Source: Elusimicrobiota bacterium (lineage in GTDB: Bacteria > Elusimicrobiota > Elusimicrobia > 2-02-FULL-39-32). Taken from it: a stretch of DNA of 13,582 nt. Position 1 is the stretch's first letter. Each line of letters starts with the position of its first letter. The notes under the pieces were generated by a model. That model searched no databases, was not told the origin of the DNA, and worked only from the letters and a program-made list of their open reading frames with translations. Made by a program: the position numbers and the translations under genes. Below are positions 1-7,700 of this stretch, in pieces. The stretch covers positions 1-13,582 of the forward strand of contig JAHFBY010000010.1 of assembly GCA_023249835.1 (NCBI GenBank), in the 5' to 3' direction.

Positions 1-447
1 AAGCGCGCGGGCCAACCCTGTTCCCCCATCGTTGGTTCCTACTCCGCCTAAAGTGAGCACTAAACGTTTAGTGCCCTGATCTAAAGCGCGGCTAATCAAT
101 ACTCCGGTTCCGTAAGAGTCAGTGAGCAGGGGGTTGCGCTGACCAGCGGCAATAAGGGCGAGCCCTGAAGCTTGGGCCATTTCCACAATTCCAGTGTTTT
201 TATGTTTAATCATTCCCCATTGCGCGAAAATTTTTTGGCCTAGAGGGTTAAAGGTTTGAGCGCGTAAAATATTTCCGCCAGAACTTTTGCAAATTACGCG
301 CAGCGAACCTTCACCGCCATCGGCCAGGGGAAGACTTATGGTTTGGACTCCCGAAATTATTTTGCGCGCTGAGCGTTGCACGATGGAGCAAGCTTGTTCA
401 GCGCTCAAACTTTCTTTGAAGGAATCGAAACAAATTAGAATGCGCAT
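1..447 (-). CDS. glycerate kinase (type 1, GlxK/GarK-like), 5' part only
   Basis: The first 149 codons of a glycerate kinase, whose 3' end lies outside the window. The enzyme phosphorylates glycerate with ATP in the cytoplasm and feeds glycerate into lower glycolysis. My translation begins MRILICFDSFKESLSAEQAC, the typical N-terminal 'DSFKxSLSA' motif. It continues with PLADGGEGSL near residue 42, EMAQASGLALI near residue 90, DSYGTGVLI near residue 108 and LGGVGTNDGGTGLA near residue 132; these are family hallmarks. The family is usually about 370-380 residues, so around 40 percent is visible. The ATG at 447 is the natural start because the motif follows directly. An AAGGA lies 11 bases upstream, a weak-to-moderate ribosome site. 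The 159-bp gap to the ferredoxin-like gene holds a palindromic repeat, so co-transcription with the upstream genes is uncertain. I cannot say whether the product is 2- or 3-phosphoglycerate. Confidence 0.9.
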   Translation of the reverse strand, partial: MRILICFDSFKESLSAEQACSIVQRSARKIISGVQTISLPLADGGEGSLRVICKSSGGNILRAQTFNPLGQKIFAQWGMIKHKNTGIVEMAQASGLALIAAGQRNPLLTDSYGTGVLISRALDQGTKRLVLTLGGVGTNDGGTGLARAL

Positions 448-494
448 CGGCTTTTTTTTCCTTAAGGTAAGGAGAACTGTATCATACCAATTTT

Positions 495-565
495 GTCATC
501 GCCCGCAGGGCGATCCAGCGTCTTTAAAACGTTTACAGCCACTGGATTCCCCTACTGGGAATGAC
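495..565. repeat. 71-bp palindromic REP/MITE-like element
   Basis: Two 24-base arms (495-518 and 542-565) are inverted copies matching at 18 of 24 positions, separated by 23 bases. The outer five bases GTCAT/ATGAC and inner six ATCCAG/CTGGAT pair exactly. Each arm also forms its own hairpin: ATCGCCC-GCA-GGGCGAT at 498-514 (7 bp) and ATTCCC-CTACT-GGGAAT at 546-562 (6 bp). The right arm resembles dispersed repeats of the 'GGATTCCC...GGGAATGAC' kind found in many bacterial genomes (knowledge from memory). There is no U-tract, so a classical terminator is unlikely, though it could shape RNA ends between the flanking genes. Confidence 0.7.
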
Positions 566-606
566 GAGACTAGAGTTGTGGCACGGGTGGGAAGGATTTA
601 TGTCCT

Positions 607-1197
607 TTACTCCGGCAAAGGGTCGTCTTGAACGTAGGCCAACCGTTTTTTCAACGCTATTTCCACCTTCATCAATTCCGAACCAACATAGGCCGCGTGA
701 GCCAAGGATGAGACAAAACCTTCGCGCACAATGGTGTTATAAATATCTTCCGCGTTTTTACCCTCCACCACTACTTTTAGCGCGTGGTCTTCGCCATAAT
801 AGCGCACTCGGATTACCCCTTCTTCCGGGAACGGTTTCATGGTAAAAAACCCTTTGGGATCCATGCGCCATTCGGCATTGGAATCGTAGCTCGCTTGGAT
901 CACGGGAACCTTATCTTTTTCATCCTCTTTGGTGGGGTTAATGTTCAAAATACTTTTTTTAGAGGCGGGCTCGACAATGTCAATGACGTATGAGGGGCAA
1001 ATGAGCGCAGATTGTTTATAGGCTTCCAGTTCCGAATCCTCAATGACCCGCTCGTAGCGGCGGCTGGCGGCGTTTAATTTGCCGTCGATCAATATTGCTT
1101 TGCCGTCGGCGTCTTCCGACCAAAGTTCCGGGTGAATGCCCATACACTTGGCAGCAGAAGTGCACTTGTCTTTATTATATACAACGATGTAGCTCAT
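607..1197 (-). CDS. ferredoxin ([3Fe-4S]-type) fused to a DUF4346-like domain
   Basis: A 196-residue protein in two parts. Residues 1-75 look like a small single-cluster ferredoxin. C12 and C18 are spaced C-x5-C, and a third cysteine C67 is followed by proline (ICPSYVIDI). The missing middle cysteine and the pattern resemble [3Fe-4S] ferredoxins of P450 systems rather than a standard 4Fe-4S protein. Residues 112-193 (DPKGFFTM, IRVRYYGEDH, GFVSSLAHAAYVGSELMK, LAYVQDDP) resemble DUF4346, a domain found attached to dihydropteroate-synthase-like proteins in some archaea and bacteria. A lysine/glutamate-rich linker (about 80-100) joins them. The start at 1197 is chosen over the upstream in-frame ATG at 1248 because a GGAGGG lies 5 bases before it and it falls one base after the upstream stop. 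Likely cytoplasmic electron transfer; the partner is unknown. Confidence 0.8.
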   Translation of the reverse strand: MSYIVVYNKDKCTSAAKCMGIHPELWSEDADGKAILIDGKLNAASRRYERVIEDSELEAYKQSALICPSYVIDIVEPASKKSILNINPTKEDEKDKVPVIQASYDSNAEWRMDPKGFFTMKPFPEEGVIRVRYYGEDHALKVVVEGKNAEDIYNTIVREGFVSSLAHAAYVGSELMKVEIALKKRLAYVQDDPLPE

Positions 1198-1198
1198 T

Positions 1199-1720
1199 TT
1201 AGCCCTCCAAAGCGCGCACAATTTCGCGCATGAAAGCCGGTAAATCATCAGGAGTTCGGGAAGTGATGATGTTTTTGTCCACCACCACTTCCTGGTCCAA
1301 ATATTTAGCGCCGGCGTGAATCAAATCGTCTTTAATCGCAAAAAAAGAAGTGCATTTGCGGTTGCGCAGGACGTTTGCAGACGCCAGCACCCAACCGCCA
1401 TGACAAATTGAAGCGATCAGTTTTCCGGCTTGGTCCATTTTTTGCACCAGGTTTATAACCGCTGGATAGCGCCGGAGAAAGTCCGGAGCCCATCCGCCGG
1501 GGATAATTATAGCGTCGTAGGCGGAAGGTTTAACTTTGTCTGCTATAAAGTGGGCTCTAACCGGATAACCATATTTCCCGTTATAGCTCTTTTGCGATCC
1601 GGTGCCGATAAAGTGCACTGTTGCGCCTTCTTCCACAAGCCGAAAATAGGGCACCCAAACTTCCATATCTTGGTAATGGTGTTCGATTAAAATCATTATT
1701 TTCTTGCCTTTTAGTTTCAT
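1199..1720 (-). CDS. DJ-1/PfpI family protein (class I glutamine amidotransferase-like fold)
   Basis: A 173-residue member of the DJ-1/PfpI superfamily. These cytoplasmic proteins act as proteases, chaperones, glyoxalases or deglycases depending on subgroup. It shows the nucleophile elbow ICHGGWVLASA with Cys106 and His107, the acidic residue Glu20 in YQDMEVWVP, and the IIPGGWAPDFLRR loop at 71-84. The C-terminal VVVDKNIITSRTPDDLPAF matches the family's 'DGNLITSRxPxDLP' segment. Length is normal for PfpI/YhbO-type proteins. The ATG at 1720 follows AGGGAG about 10 bases upstream and overlaps the preceding gene's TGA as ATGA, indicating translational coupling with the metallo-hydrolase. Its own stop is one base before the ferredoxin-fusion start. 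The subgroup activity (protease, glyoxalase III or deglycase) cannot be decided from sequence alone. Confidence 0.93.
   Translation of the reverse strand: MKLKGKKIMILIEHHYQDMEVWVPYFRLVEEGATVHFIGTGSQKSYNGKYGYPVRAHFIADKVKPSAYDAIIIPGGWAPDFLRRYPAVINLVQKMDQAGKLIASICHGGWVLASANVLRNRKCTSFFAIKDDLIHAGAKYLDQEVVVDKNIITSRTPDDLPAFMREIVRALEG
1203..1208 (-). promoter_or_regulatory. ribosome binding site deciding the ferredoxin-fusion start
   Basis: GGAGGG on the minus strand lies inside the last codons of the DJ-1-like gene, 5 bases before the ATG at 1197. It supports that start and implies translational coupling, since the upstream TAA (1201-1199) is one base from the ATG. Confidence 0.75.
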
Positions 1721-2409
1721 AATATCTTCTCCCTATTCTTAGGTCGTCCAACCAGTCCTAAAAATGTATCCAAATTATCGCATATTAAATAGGGATTTTC
1801 CTTTTTTTCTATGATTAGGGGCGAGGAGGCATTATCTGAATAATTATGGCCGGGCAAAAGCAGCGTATCTTCCGGCAACTTCATTAATTTTTGGGTGAGA
1901 GAGTTGTACATGGCTTCGGGGTCCCCTCCGGGCAAATCTGTGCGGCCGCAACCCCGAATGAACAGGGTATCGCCGGAAACAAGCTTATCCTCTACCAGAA
2001 AACATTGCGACCCGGGCGTGTGTCCGGGCGTGTGCAAGAAAGTAATTTCAATGCCGCCTACAGAAAGTTTGTCTCCGGAGTCCACGCCGCGGGTTTCTTT
2101 TTTGGGGAATCCAGAGAAGAGCTGATTGGCATGTCGCAATTTTTGGGTGAACTCAATTTCTTTCTTGTGGACATAAATGGGAACGTCCCAGCGGTTTAAA
2201 AGCTCTTCAATTCCGTTGCAATGGTCAAAGTGGCAATGGGTCACTAACGCGGCAGTGAGTTTTAGTTCTTCGGTTTGAATTATTTTGGCAATGGTATCAA
2301 TTTGCCAGGCCGGATCTACCAGCGCCACTTCGCGCGTTTGCGCGTCGCCAATCAGGTAAACAAAATTGCCCATTGGACCCACTTCCATCTGCTTCAAGTA
2401 GAGCGGCAT
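1717..2409 (-). CDS. metallo-beta-lactamase-fold hydrolase (glyoxalase II / ETHE1-like)
   Basis: A 230-residue metallo-beta-lactamase-fold protein. The metal-binding residues are visible in order: THCHFDH (His58, His60, Asp62, His63), HTPGH with His130, SGDTLF with Asp147, and LLPGHNY with His188. The segment LFIRGCGRTDLPGGDPEAM is characteristic of the glyoxalase II / persulfide dioxygenase (ETHE1) side of the superfamily. It has only a short C-terminal tail in place of the helical glutathione-binding domain of classical glyoxalase II, so it more likely acts on a smaller thioester, persulfide or other sulfur substrate. The ATG at 2407-2409 has no clear ribosome site, which is odd for this operon. 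It lies 70 bases after the DksA-like gene and overlaps the DJ-1-like gene by ATGA. Cytoplasmic; no signal peptide seen. Confidence 0.9.
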   Translation of the reverse strand: MPLYLKQMEVGPMGNFVYLIGDAQTREVALVDPAWQIDTIAKIIQTEELKLTAALVTHCHFDHCNGIEELLNRWDVPIYVHKKEIEFTQKLRHANQLFSGFPKKETRGVDSGDKLSVGGIEITFLHTPGHTPGSQCFLVEDKLVSGDTLFIRGCGRTDLPGGDPEAMYNSLTQKLMKLPEDTLLLPGHNYSDNASSPLIIEKKENPYLICDNLDTFLGLVGRPKNREKIL

Positions 2410-2479
2410 GGCAATTTATATTTTATGGCTTACGGACGCTCGATCTCCAGACAGGCAGATGGAGGAGCGATCAAATGAA

Positions 2480-2899
2480 TTAATAAGCTGAGGACGGCGT
2501 TTCCGCTTTGGCTTGGCATTCAATGCAATACCTGGCCCAGGGCATGGCTTTAAGCCTGTTGGTGAGGATCTTTTTATGACAAGATTCACAAAGTCCGTAA
2601 TCGCCCTTTTCAATCTTGCGCAAGGCCGCTTCCACGCTGTCAAGTACCGAGCGGTCGCCGTTGGCCATTTCGTAGAGCATTTCTCTTTCAAAAGTTTGGC
2701 TGGCTGCGTCGGCTTCGTCGCCGATTTCTCCCAGGGTAACGGACTCTTCTTTATGTTTGACCGCCTGCAGAATGTCGGCGCGTTTGCTTTCTAGAATTTC
2801 CTGAAAATATTGGAAATTCTCATTTGATTTTACGTTTACGCTTTTAGTCTCTTTCGCTGGTTTTTCGATTTTTTTGGGTCCTGATTTTTTATTTTTCAT
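2480..2899 (-). CDS. DksA/TraR family zinc-finger protein
   Basis: A 139-residue DksA/TraR family protein. DksA-type proteins insert a coiled coil into the RNA polymerase secondary channel and, often with ppGpp, tune promoter output. The first 25 residues are lysine-rich and probably disordered. Residues 28-98 form the coiled-coil region with GDEADAA at 60-66, matching the acidic DxxDxA tip important in DksA. The C-terminal zinc finger has four cysteines, C104-x2-C107 and C125-x2-C128, within YGLCESCHKKI and ARYCIECQ. The ATG at 2899 is chosen because AAAGGAG ends 6 bases before it; an in-frame TTG at 2905 lies too close to that ribosome site. It starts 35 bases after the decarboxylase stop, consistent with one transcript. 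Whether it is a true DksA or a paralogue is not decided. Confidence 0.92.
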   Translation of the reverse strand: MKNKKSGPKKIEKPAKETKSVNVKSNENFQYFQEILESKRADILQAVKHKEESVTLGEIGDEADAASQTFEREMLYEMANGDRSVLDSVEAALRKIEKGDYGLCESCHKKILTNRLKAMPWARYCIECQAKAETPSSAY

Positions 2900-2905
2900 A
2901 GCCAA

Positions 2906-2912
2906 CTCCTTT
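2906..2912 (-). promoter_or_regulatory. ribosome binding site of the DksA-like gene
   Basis: AAAGGAG on the minus strand, 6 bases before the ATG at 2899, a near-ideal site. It rules out the in-frame TTG directly next to it as the start. Confidence 0.8.
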
Positions 2913-2934
2913 CAAAGGTAATAATATAAGGGGA

Positions 2935-4395
2935 TTACAACGCCACTACTTTAATCGTGCGCAGAGTGTCTGTTTCCTGTCCGCTCACGCGCAGCTCTTT
3001 TTCCGTCAAGTTCATAAGATAGTCGCAAATTTCCTTGGTAATGCGTTCGCCTGGAATCAACACTGGAATCCCGGGCGGGTAAGGCGTTAAGGTTTGCGCG
3101 GATATGTGGCCCGCAGCTTTGGTAATGGGCGTACGTTTGGTTCGTTTAGACAGGAACACTTCCCTGGGCATCATAACCATTTCCGTGGTTAAAGAGGGTA
3201 TTTGTAAAATCCAGTTTTTAGCCGTGCCGTGGTATTTAACGTCAATATCTTCGAGCGCGTGCACCAGGCGGGTCATATCGGTTTTATCTGAGCCAATGCC
3301 CAGGATCGCGATCAGGTTAAAGAGGTCGGAGGCGTCCACTTGGATGTCGTACTCTTTGGCCAAAATGGAATCGATTTCGCGCCCGGAAAATCCGCTTTTG
3401 GTGACGTTGATGGTTACTTTGGTGACGTCCAAGTCATAGCCGCGGGCTTGGATTTCTTTGCGCGTAAAAGAGAAAAAATGGCGGAGGTGGTTGATTTTTT
3501 TACGCCCGTCTTCGGCGATACGGATCACGCGGTCAATAATTTTTTCGCCGGACTGAACCGCCTGTCGGCGCGCCAGGTCAATGGAAGCCAAGATCATATA
3601 ATTGGGGCTCGTGGTCTGGAGCATGGAGACCACTTTTTTGACGCGGTTGATGTCGATCAGTTCAGAGTTGACGTGCAGGACCGAGCCTTGGGACAGGGCA
3701 GATAAGATTTTATGGGTGGACTGCACGCACATATCTGCGCCTGCCTCCACCGCTGAAATGGGCAACTCGTCATGAAATTTTAAGTGCGGGCCATGAGCTT
3801 CGTCTACCAGCAACACTTTGCCGTGGCGGTGCACGATTTCTGAAATTTTGACCAAATCCGCGGTGATTCCATTGTAGGTTGGGCTGGTGATTAAAACCGC
3901 TTTAGCTTCAGGAAATTGGTGGAGCGCGGACTCAATTTGTTCGGGCATGGGATCAAACAAAATATCCAAATTCTGGTCTACGCCGGGCTGAATCCAAATG
4001 GGCCAGACCCCAGAGAGTATAATGCCGGCCAAAATGGATTTGTGCGCGTTGCGCGATACAATCACTGAGTCTCCGGGGTTACAGGCGGACAATAGCATAG
4101 CCTGGTTTCCTACAGTGGATCCGTTTACTAAAAAGAAAGAATGGCCCACGCCGTAAGCTTCGGCCATTAAGGCCTGGCTTTTGCGGATGGGGCCCACGGG
4201 ATCGTGCAAGGAATCGACTTCCGGAAACACGGTCACATCAAAGTAATAAGACGATTTACCGGTGTATTGCCGCAGCCGTTTGTCTACGCCTTTACCGTTT
4301 TTGTGCCCGGGCGTATGAAAAGAAACTACTTTCCGTTTGGAGCGACTGAGCAGTGTGTCAAAGATGGGCGTTTGCGACTGTTTATTAATAGACAT
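2935..4395 (-). CDS. PLP-dependent Orn/Lys/Arg-type decarboxylase
   Basis: A 486-residue fold-type I pyridoxal-phosphate enzyme of the Orn/Lys/Arg decarboxylase family, short form like Bacillus SpeA, without the N-terminal wing domain of the large inducible enterobacterial enzymes. Visible motifs are FHTPGHKNGKG (26-36), the FLVNGSTVGNQAM cofactor loop (88-100), SRNAHKS (114-120), DEAHGPH with Asp198 and His201, and STHKILSALSQGS with Lys229 as the Schiff-base lysine. The C-terminal part has TPYPPGIPVLIPGE, typical of the family. It decarboxylates a basic amino acid in the cytoplasm, probably arginine or lysine, for polyamine synthesis; substrate cannot be read from sequence. The ATG at 4395 is used because an in-frame TAG lies three codons upstream; the nearest GGAGGA is 18 bases away, so initiation may be weak. 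A near-consensus promoter lies just upstream, making this probably the first gene of the leftward operon. Confidence 0.93.
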   Translation of the reverse strand: MSINKQSQTPIFDTLLSRSKRKVVSFHTPGHKNGKGVDKRLRQYTGKSSYYFDVTVFPEVDSLHDPVGPIRKSQALMAEAYGVGHSFFLVNGSTVGNQAMLLSACNPGDSVIVSRNAHKSILAGIILSGVWPIWIQPGVDQNLDILFDPMPEQIESALHQFPEAKAVLITSPTYNGITADLVKISEIVHRHGKVLLVDEAHGPHLKFHDELPISAVEAGADMCVQSTHKILSALSQGSVLHVNSELIDINRVKKVVSMLQTTSPNYMILASIDLARRQAVQSGEKIIDRVIRIAEDGRKKINHLRHFFSFTRKEIQARGYDLDVTKVTINVTKSGFSGREIDSILAKEYDIQVDASDLFNLIAILGIGSDKTDMTRLVHALEDIDVKYHGTAKNWILQIPSLTTEMVMMPREVFLSKRTKRTPITKAAGHISAQTLTPYPPGIPVLIPGERITKEICDYLMNLTEKELRVSGQETDTLRTIKVVAL

Positions 4396-4445
4396 TGTTA
4401 ACTAAAAAATCGATCCTCCGCCAGCGTATAATCAGCAATTCAATC

Positions 4446-4473
4446 ATTATAGTTTCTCTACGGAATCTGTCAA
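4446..4473 (-). promoter_or_regulatory. sigma70-type promoter of the decarboxylase operon
   Basis: On the minus strand a perfect -35 TTGACA (4473-4468) and a perfect -10 TATAAT (4451-4446) are separated by 16 bases. This predicts a start near 4438-4440 and a leader of about 45 bases before the ATG at 4395. Both boxes match the consensus exactly in otherwise non-coding DNA correctly placed upstream of a gene, so chance is unlikely. It should drive the decarboxylase, the DksA-like gene and probably the three genes after it. Confidence 0.8.
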
Positions 4474-4561
4474 GACAATTTGCGTGCCTTTTATGGTTAT
4501 TTATAAATGAGGGGACAAGAGCATGCCACTTACTTTTGCAACAGTCCCTAAGGAGGGTATA

Positions 4562-4590
4562 TGGAGGGCGCAAAGGTATCGCGCCCTCCA
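4562..4590. other. 10-bp perfect hairpin, possible transcript-end structure
   Basis: TGGAGGGCGC at 4562-4571 pairs exactly with GCGCCCTCCA at 4581-4590 around a 9-base loop. It lies about 140 bases after the stop of the giant gene. No T-run follows on either strand, so it is not a standard intrinsic terminator. It may protect the 3' end of the giant transcript or aid termination. Confidence 0.5.
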
Positions 4591-4642
4591 GAGTTGAAAT
4601 AACAGGTACAGCCAATCCTTACTCCAATAATATACGTTAAAA

Positions 4643-4668
4643 TTGTATGAATGTTAATGAATATACAA
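4643..4668. repeat. AT-rich imperfect inverted repeat, possible operator
   Basis: TTGTAT and ATACAA face each other across 14 bases of AT-rich DNA. The layout is that of a symmetrical protein-binding site, but in AT-rich DNA it could be chance. It lies 170 bases upstream of the decarboxylase promoter. Confidence 0.25.
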
Positions 4669-4731
4669 TATAATGAGAGTGCCCTGACTCCAGTCTTTGG
4701 GCTCACGTCTATTGCAAAATACGGGTTAAAC

Positions 4732-7700
4732 TTAGGCTTGCGTCTCAATCATCTTTCGTTGCTGCATTTGCTGCAGTAAGGTTTCAGATACAGGTTTTAA
4801 GTTAATGAGTTCATTGCCCGTTCCCATGAGGTAAATAAACACTTGGGCAGCGTTCATGGCGCTTAAGTCTACGGCAGAAGGCGTGGAAACGAATAACCGT
4901 ATATTAGGCAAAGTTCCTCTTCCCAACTTTAATTGAACTGCGTTCTTAACCTGCGCGGGAATGAGCGCGTTTTCCTTGTTAAGGAAATCTCCGGTAAGCA
5001 TTTCCCCTCCGCGCATCATCTTTATGTTTACCCCGGCGCGCAAGAGCGCGCTGCGCAGGTCCGCCAAACGGATTACGTTGTCTTCCCCAAGGTTGCGGTT
5101 AACAAAGTAGAGAGCGTTTCCTGCAGCAATCGCTTTTTTCACAGTTTCTAGAGTTTTAACGTCCAAGTCAGTGATGTCCACGATCACCAGATCCTTCTCC
5201 ATCACTTCGGTTTTATAATCTGTGCGACCTGCGTTATCCAAAATTTGGATTGCGCTTTGACCTGCCGCATAAGTTTTCTTGGCAGCCGCTACGAACCGGT
5301 CTTCCAACATTGTCGGTTGCCAACGGTTGTTTGCCGCTCTGCTAAGTGCGTCAAAAACAGCGGTGAAAGCGGTGTCATCTTTTTCAGCGTGGTTCTCTCC
5401 GGCGCTAAAGAATATTTGACCGGCAGCGCGTTTAAACTCCGCTTCGGTCTGTACGCGACCGGAGTTAACGGCTTCTAGAACAACGGCCAACTCTTCGACT
5501 TCACGCGCTGTTTGGTAACTCAAAGTGCGCCTCTCCATCTCTGTTAATTCAGCTTCGTTGTCAATTATGCGCCCCGTGAGAAAGAGCGTGATGCGCTGCA
5601 AAGCTTGCTGAACATTCCGGCTCTGTTGATAGGACGAGCTGTTCCTTAACCCTTTTACAAACACCGGCAGCTCTTGACCCGCAAATCGCGACGTTAAAGG
5701 ATTTAGGACTGGTTCAGATCCTTCATCTCCTTTTTTTGTTAAGGCTTTCTTTTCCGCAACATAGTCGTTGCCTGTATGGATAGTGAGGCGGGCTAAAATC
5801 AACGATATGATGATGCTGGGTATAAATGCCGCGCCTAAAGATTCCCAATGCATATAACCGGCAAAGAAAGGAATAGCGATCATGGCCCAAAGCAGGAGGC
5901 AGAACCCCTTTAAATAATTCCAGTCCAACTGATCTTTATCCGTTTGATCCAAATAGGTGTGGGCATAGTAATGCAAGAAGCTGGAAACAGTAACAGCAAA
6001 GAAAGAGAGCATAAACCACTGGTCAGACCCGGTGATGCCGATCACCATGCCAATAAGCAAAGCCGCAAAGCTCATGAACCCGGTGGCGCGCAGCCAAACC
6101 GGCGTTTCCGGCGCTTTTAAACCCATTTTATTGGCCACTGACTTTGGCGCGAACAATCCCAAGCTAGCGAAAAGCTCCAAGAGAACGGATCTTCCGATCA
6201 AAGAGGGATTGGCTTGCTTTTCCGGATCAATAGCACGATAGAGAAGACCCTGTTTTTTAAACAACCTTGCGAGGCCTTGCGTTTTATGTGATTTTCGTGA
6301 AATGCTCCCTGCATCATAATTAAAGTTTCCAACAACGTTACTGAGCTGTCGATAGATTTTCCCTTGGAGGCCACTTTCAGTTGTTGAAAAACTATTGCCC
6401 ATAGATTGACGAAAAATATAGCCGAGAGACTGCTCAAGTGGTCCTTCATTAGCAGAATCCTCCGCTAGTGCTTCTAAGATATTTTTTTCAATTTCTTTAC
6501 TTTCCTTAGCAGCTTTAAAAATTTTGCGCGTCACATCCCTATCCACCTTCTGGACTTCTTTAACGGCGGCAATAAATAGAGCCCGGTTGGCTGCATCTGT
6601 CAATAGAGATGCTAAGCTTGCAGAAGAACATAACGCCAATAAAGTCAAACCAGCTGATTTACTATCGCGGTCTCCGGATAGAAGAGCGTTCAATATTCCT
6701 TGTATTTCACGCTTATGGCTCTTTTCAAAATTGAGGATTTCCTCTTGTTTCTCATCGTTGGGGAGCCAATTCAACAATAGTTCTTTAAGCTGATCAAGCG
6801 GCCCCCCCCTAGCAGCCTCAGCAAGAACTGGAGTGACATCCAAATTAAAATTTCTGAGGGCGGGCTGAACCCATTCATTATTTTGGTTATAAAAAGCATC
6901 AACAAATGCCGAATCTTTTTGCATGAGCGCCAAAATGTTTTTAAATACGTAGTTTTTATAGATGGCTGCAAAATGTCCATCTGATGCATTATTCCAGTCA
7001 CGGGAGAGCATAGTCAAAAAGTTGTCGCTATTCCTATTGATAAAATTAACGAGCTCGTTCTTAAACTGATTATTGTCTTTTGCGCAGGAGAGTATCAATA
7101 ACCATGCAAGTCTGCGCATTTCTATAGAGCGACCAGCCTCAAGAAATGTCTGGTTTATTAGATTTTCAAACTGAACATTATGAGCGACCCTATAGCTATT
7201 AACCTGGGCGGCGCTGTCCTTTAGGGCTATGTTCTGCACAACGCTAAGCCCTAACTGGTCAACGGCTTCTTCCAAGTTATCCGCACTAAAGCTGTTGTTA
7301 ACTAAGTTTTCAAACATGGCAGGAAGTTTGTTATATTCTATTACCTGCACAATTTTTTGCGCACTTAAAAATTTAGATGTGACTATATTTCGCCTCGTTT
7401 CTGTTTCGCCTTGAATTTTTATGCCTAAGAGCAAGCATTTTTTAATAATTTCTAAAAACTGCTCCGAGTCTTGGTCTTCTCCCCAATGGTTGTACGCCAA
7501 CTCCAAGATTTGCCCTTGATTTAAGAAGTCGGCTATCCCTACTTTTAAATCAGTATTCCGGAGCAACAGCGCAAACAAAGTTAAACCAATGCGGCTGGGT
7601 TCACGGGCGCTGAATTTGGGGTGGATGAGGAATGTTGCGAGCTCCTGGATTGTTATCGCCTCATTTGGATCTCTAAACAAGTTTTGTTGACTAGATAAAC

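Larger units (their letters stand above)
4396..4731. other. 336-bp intergenic region
   Basis: Non-coding gap between the end of the giant gene and the start of the decarboxylase, both on the minus strand. It holds the decarboxylase promoter, a 10-bp GC-rich hairpin and an AT-rich inverted repeat, each listed separately. Short frames on both strands lack family features and are not called. The giant gene's transcript must end here or read through. Confidence 0.7.

Noticed and set aside
1198..1248. Longer N-terminus for the ferredoxin fusion from the ATG at 1248
   Set aside because: The extra 17 residues overlap the DJ-1 gene and do not resemble ferredoxin; the ATG at 1197 has a strong ribosome site.
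2410..2479. Imperfect hairpin (TCCA/TGGA with flanking GCTC/GAGC) between the DksA-like and hydrolase genes
   Set aside because: The stem is short and interrupted and no T-run follows, so neither terminator nor regulatory element can be supported.
2416..2691. Minus-strand frame inside the DksA-like gene
   Set aside because: It is an out-of-frame shadow of a gene with clear family motifs.
4385..4615. Minus-strand frame beginning at a TTG (4615) with GGAGTAAGGA just before it
   Set aside because: It has no family features, runs through the 10-bp hairpin and the near-consensus promoter, and ends overlapping the decarboxylase start. Best read as chance.
4669..4674. TATAAT on the plus strand
   Set aside because: No -35 match at proper distance and no plus-strand gene downstream.
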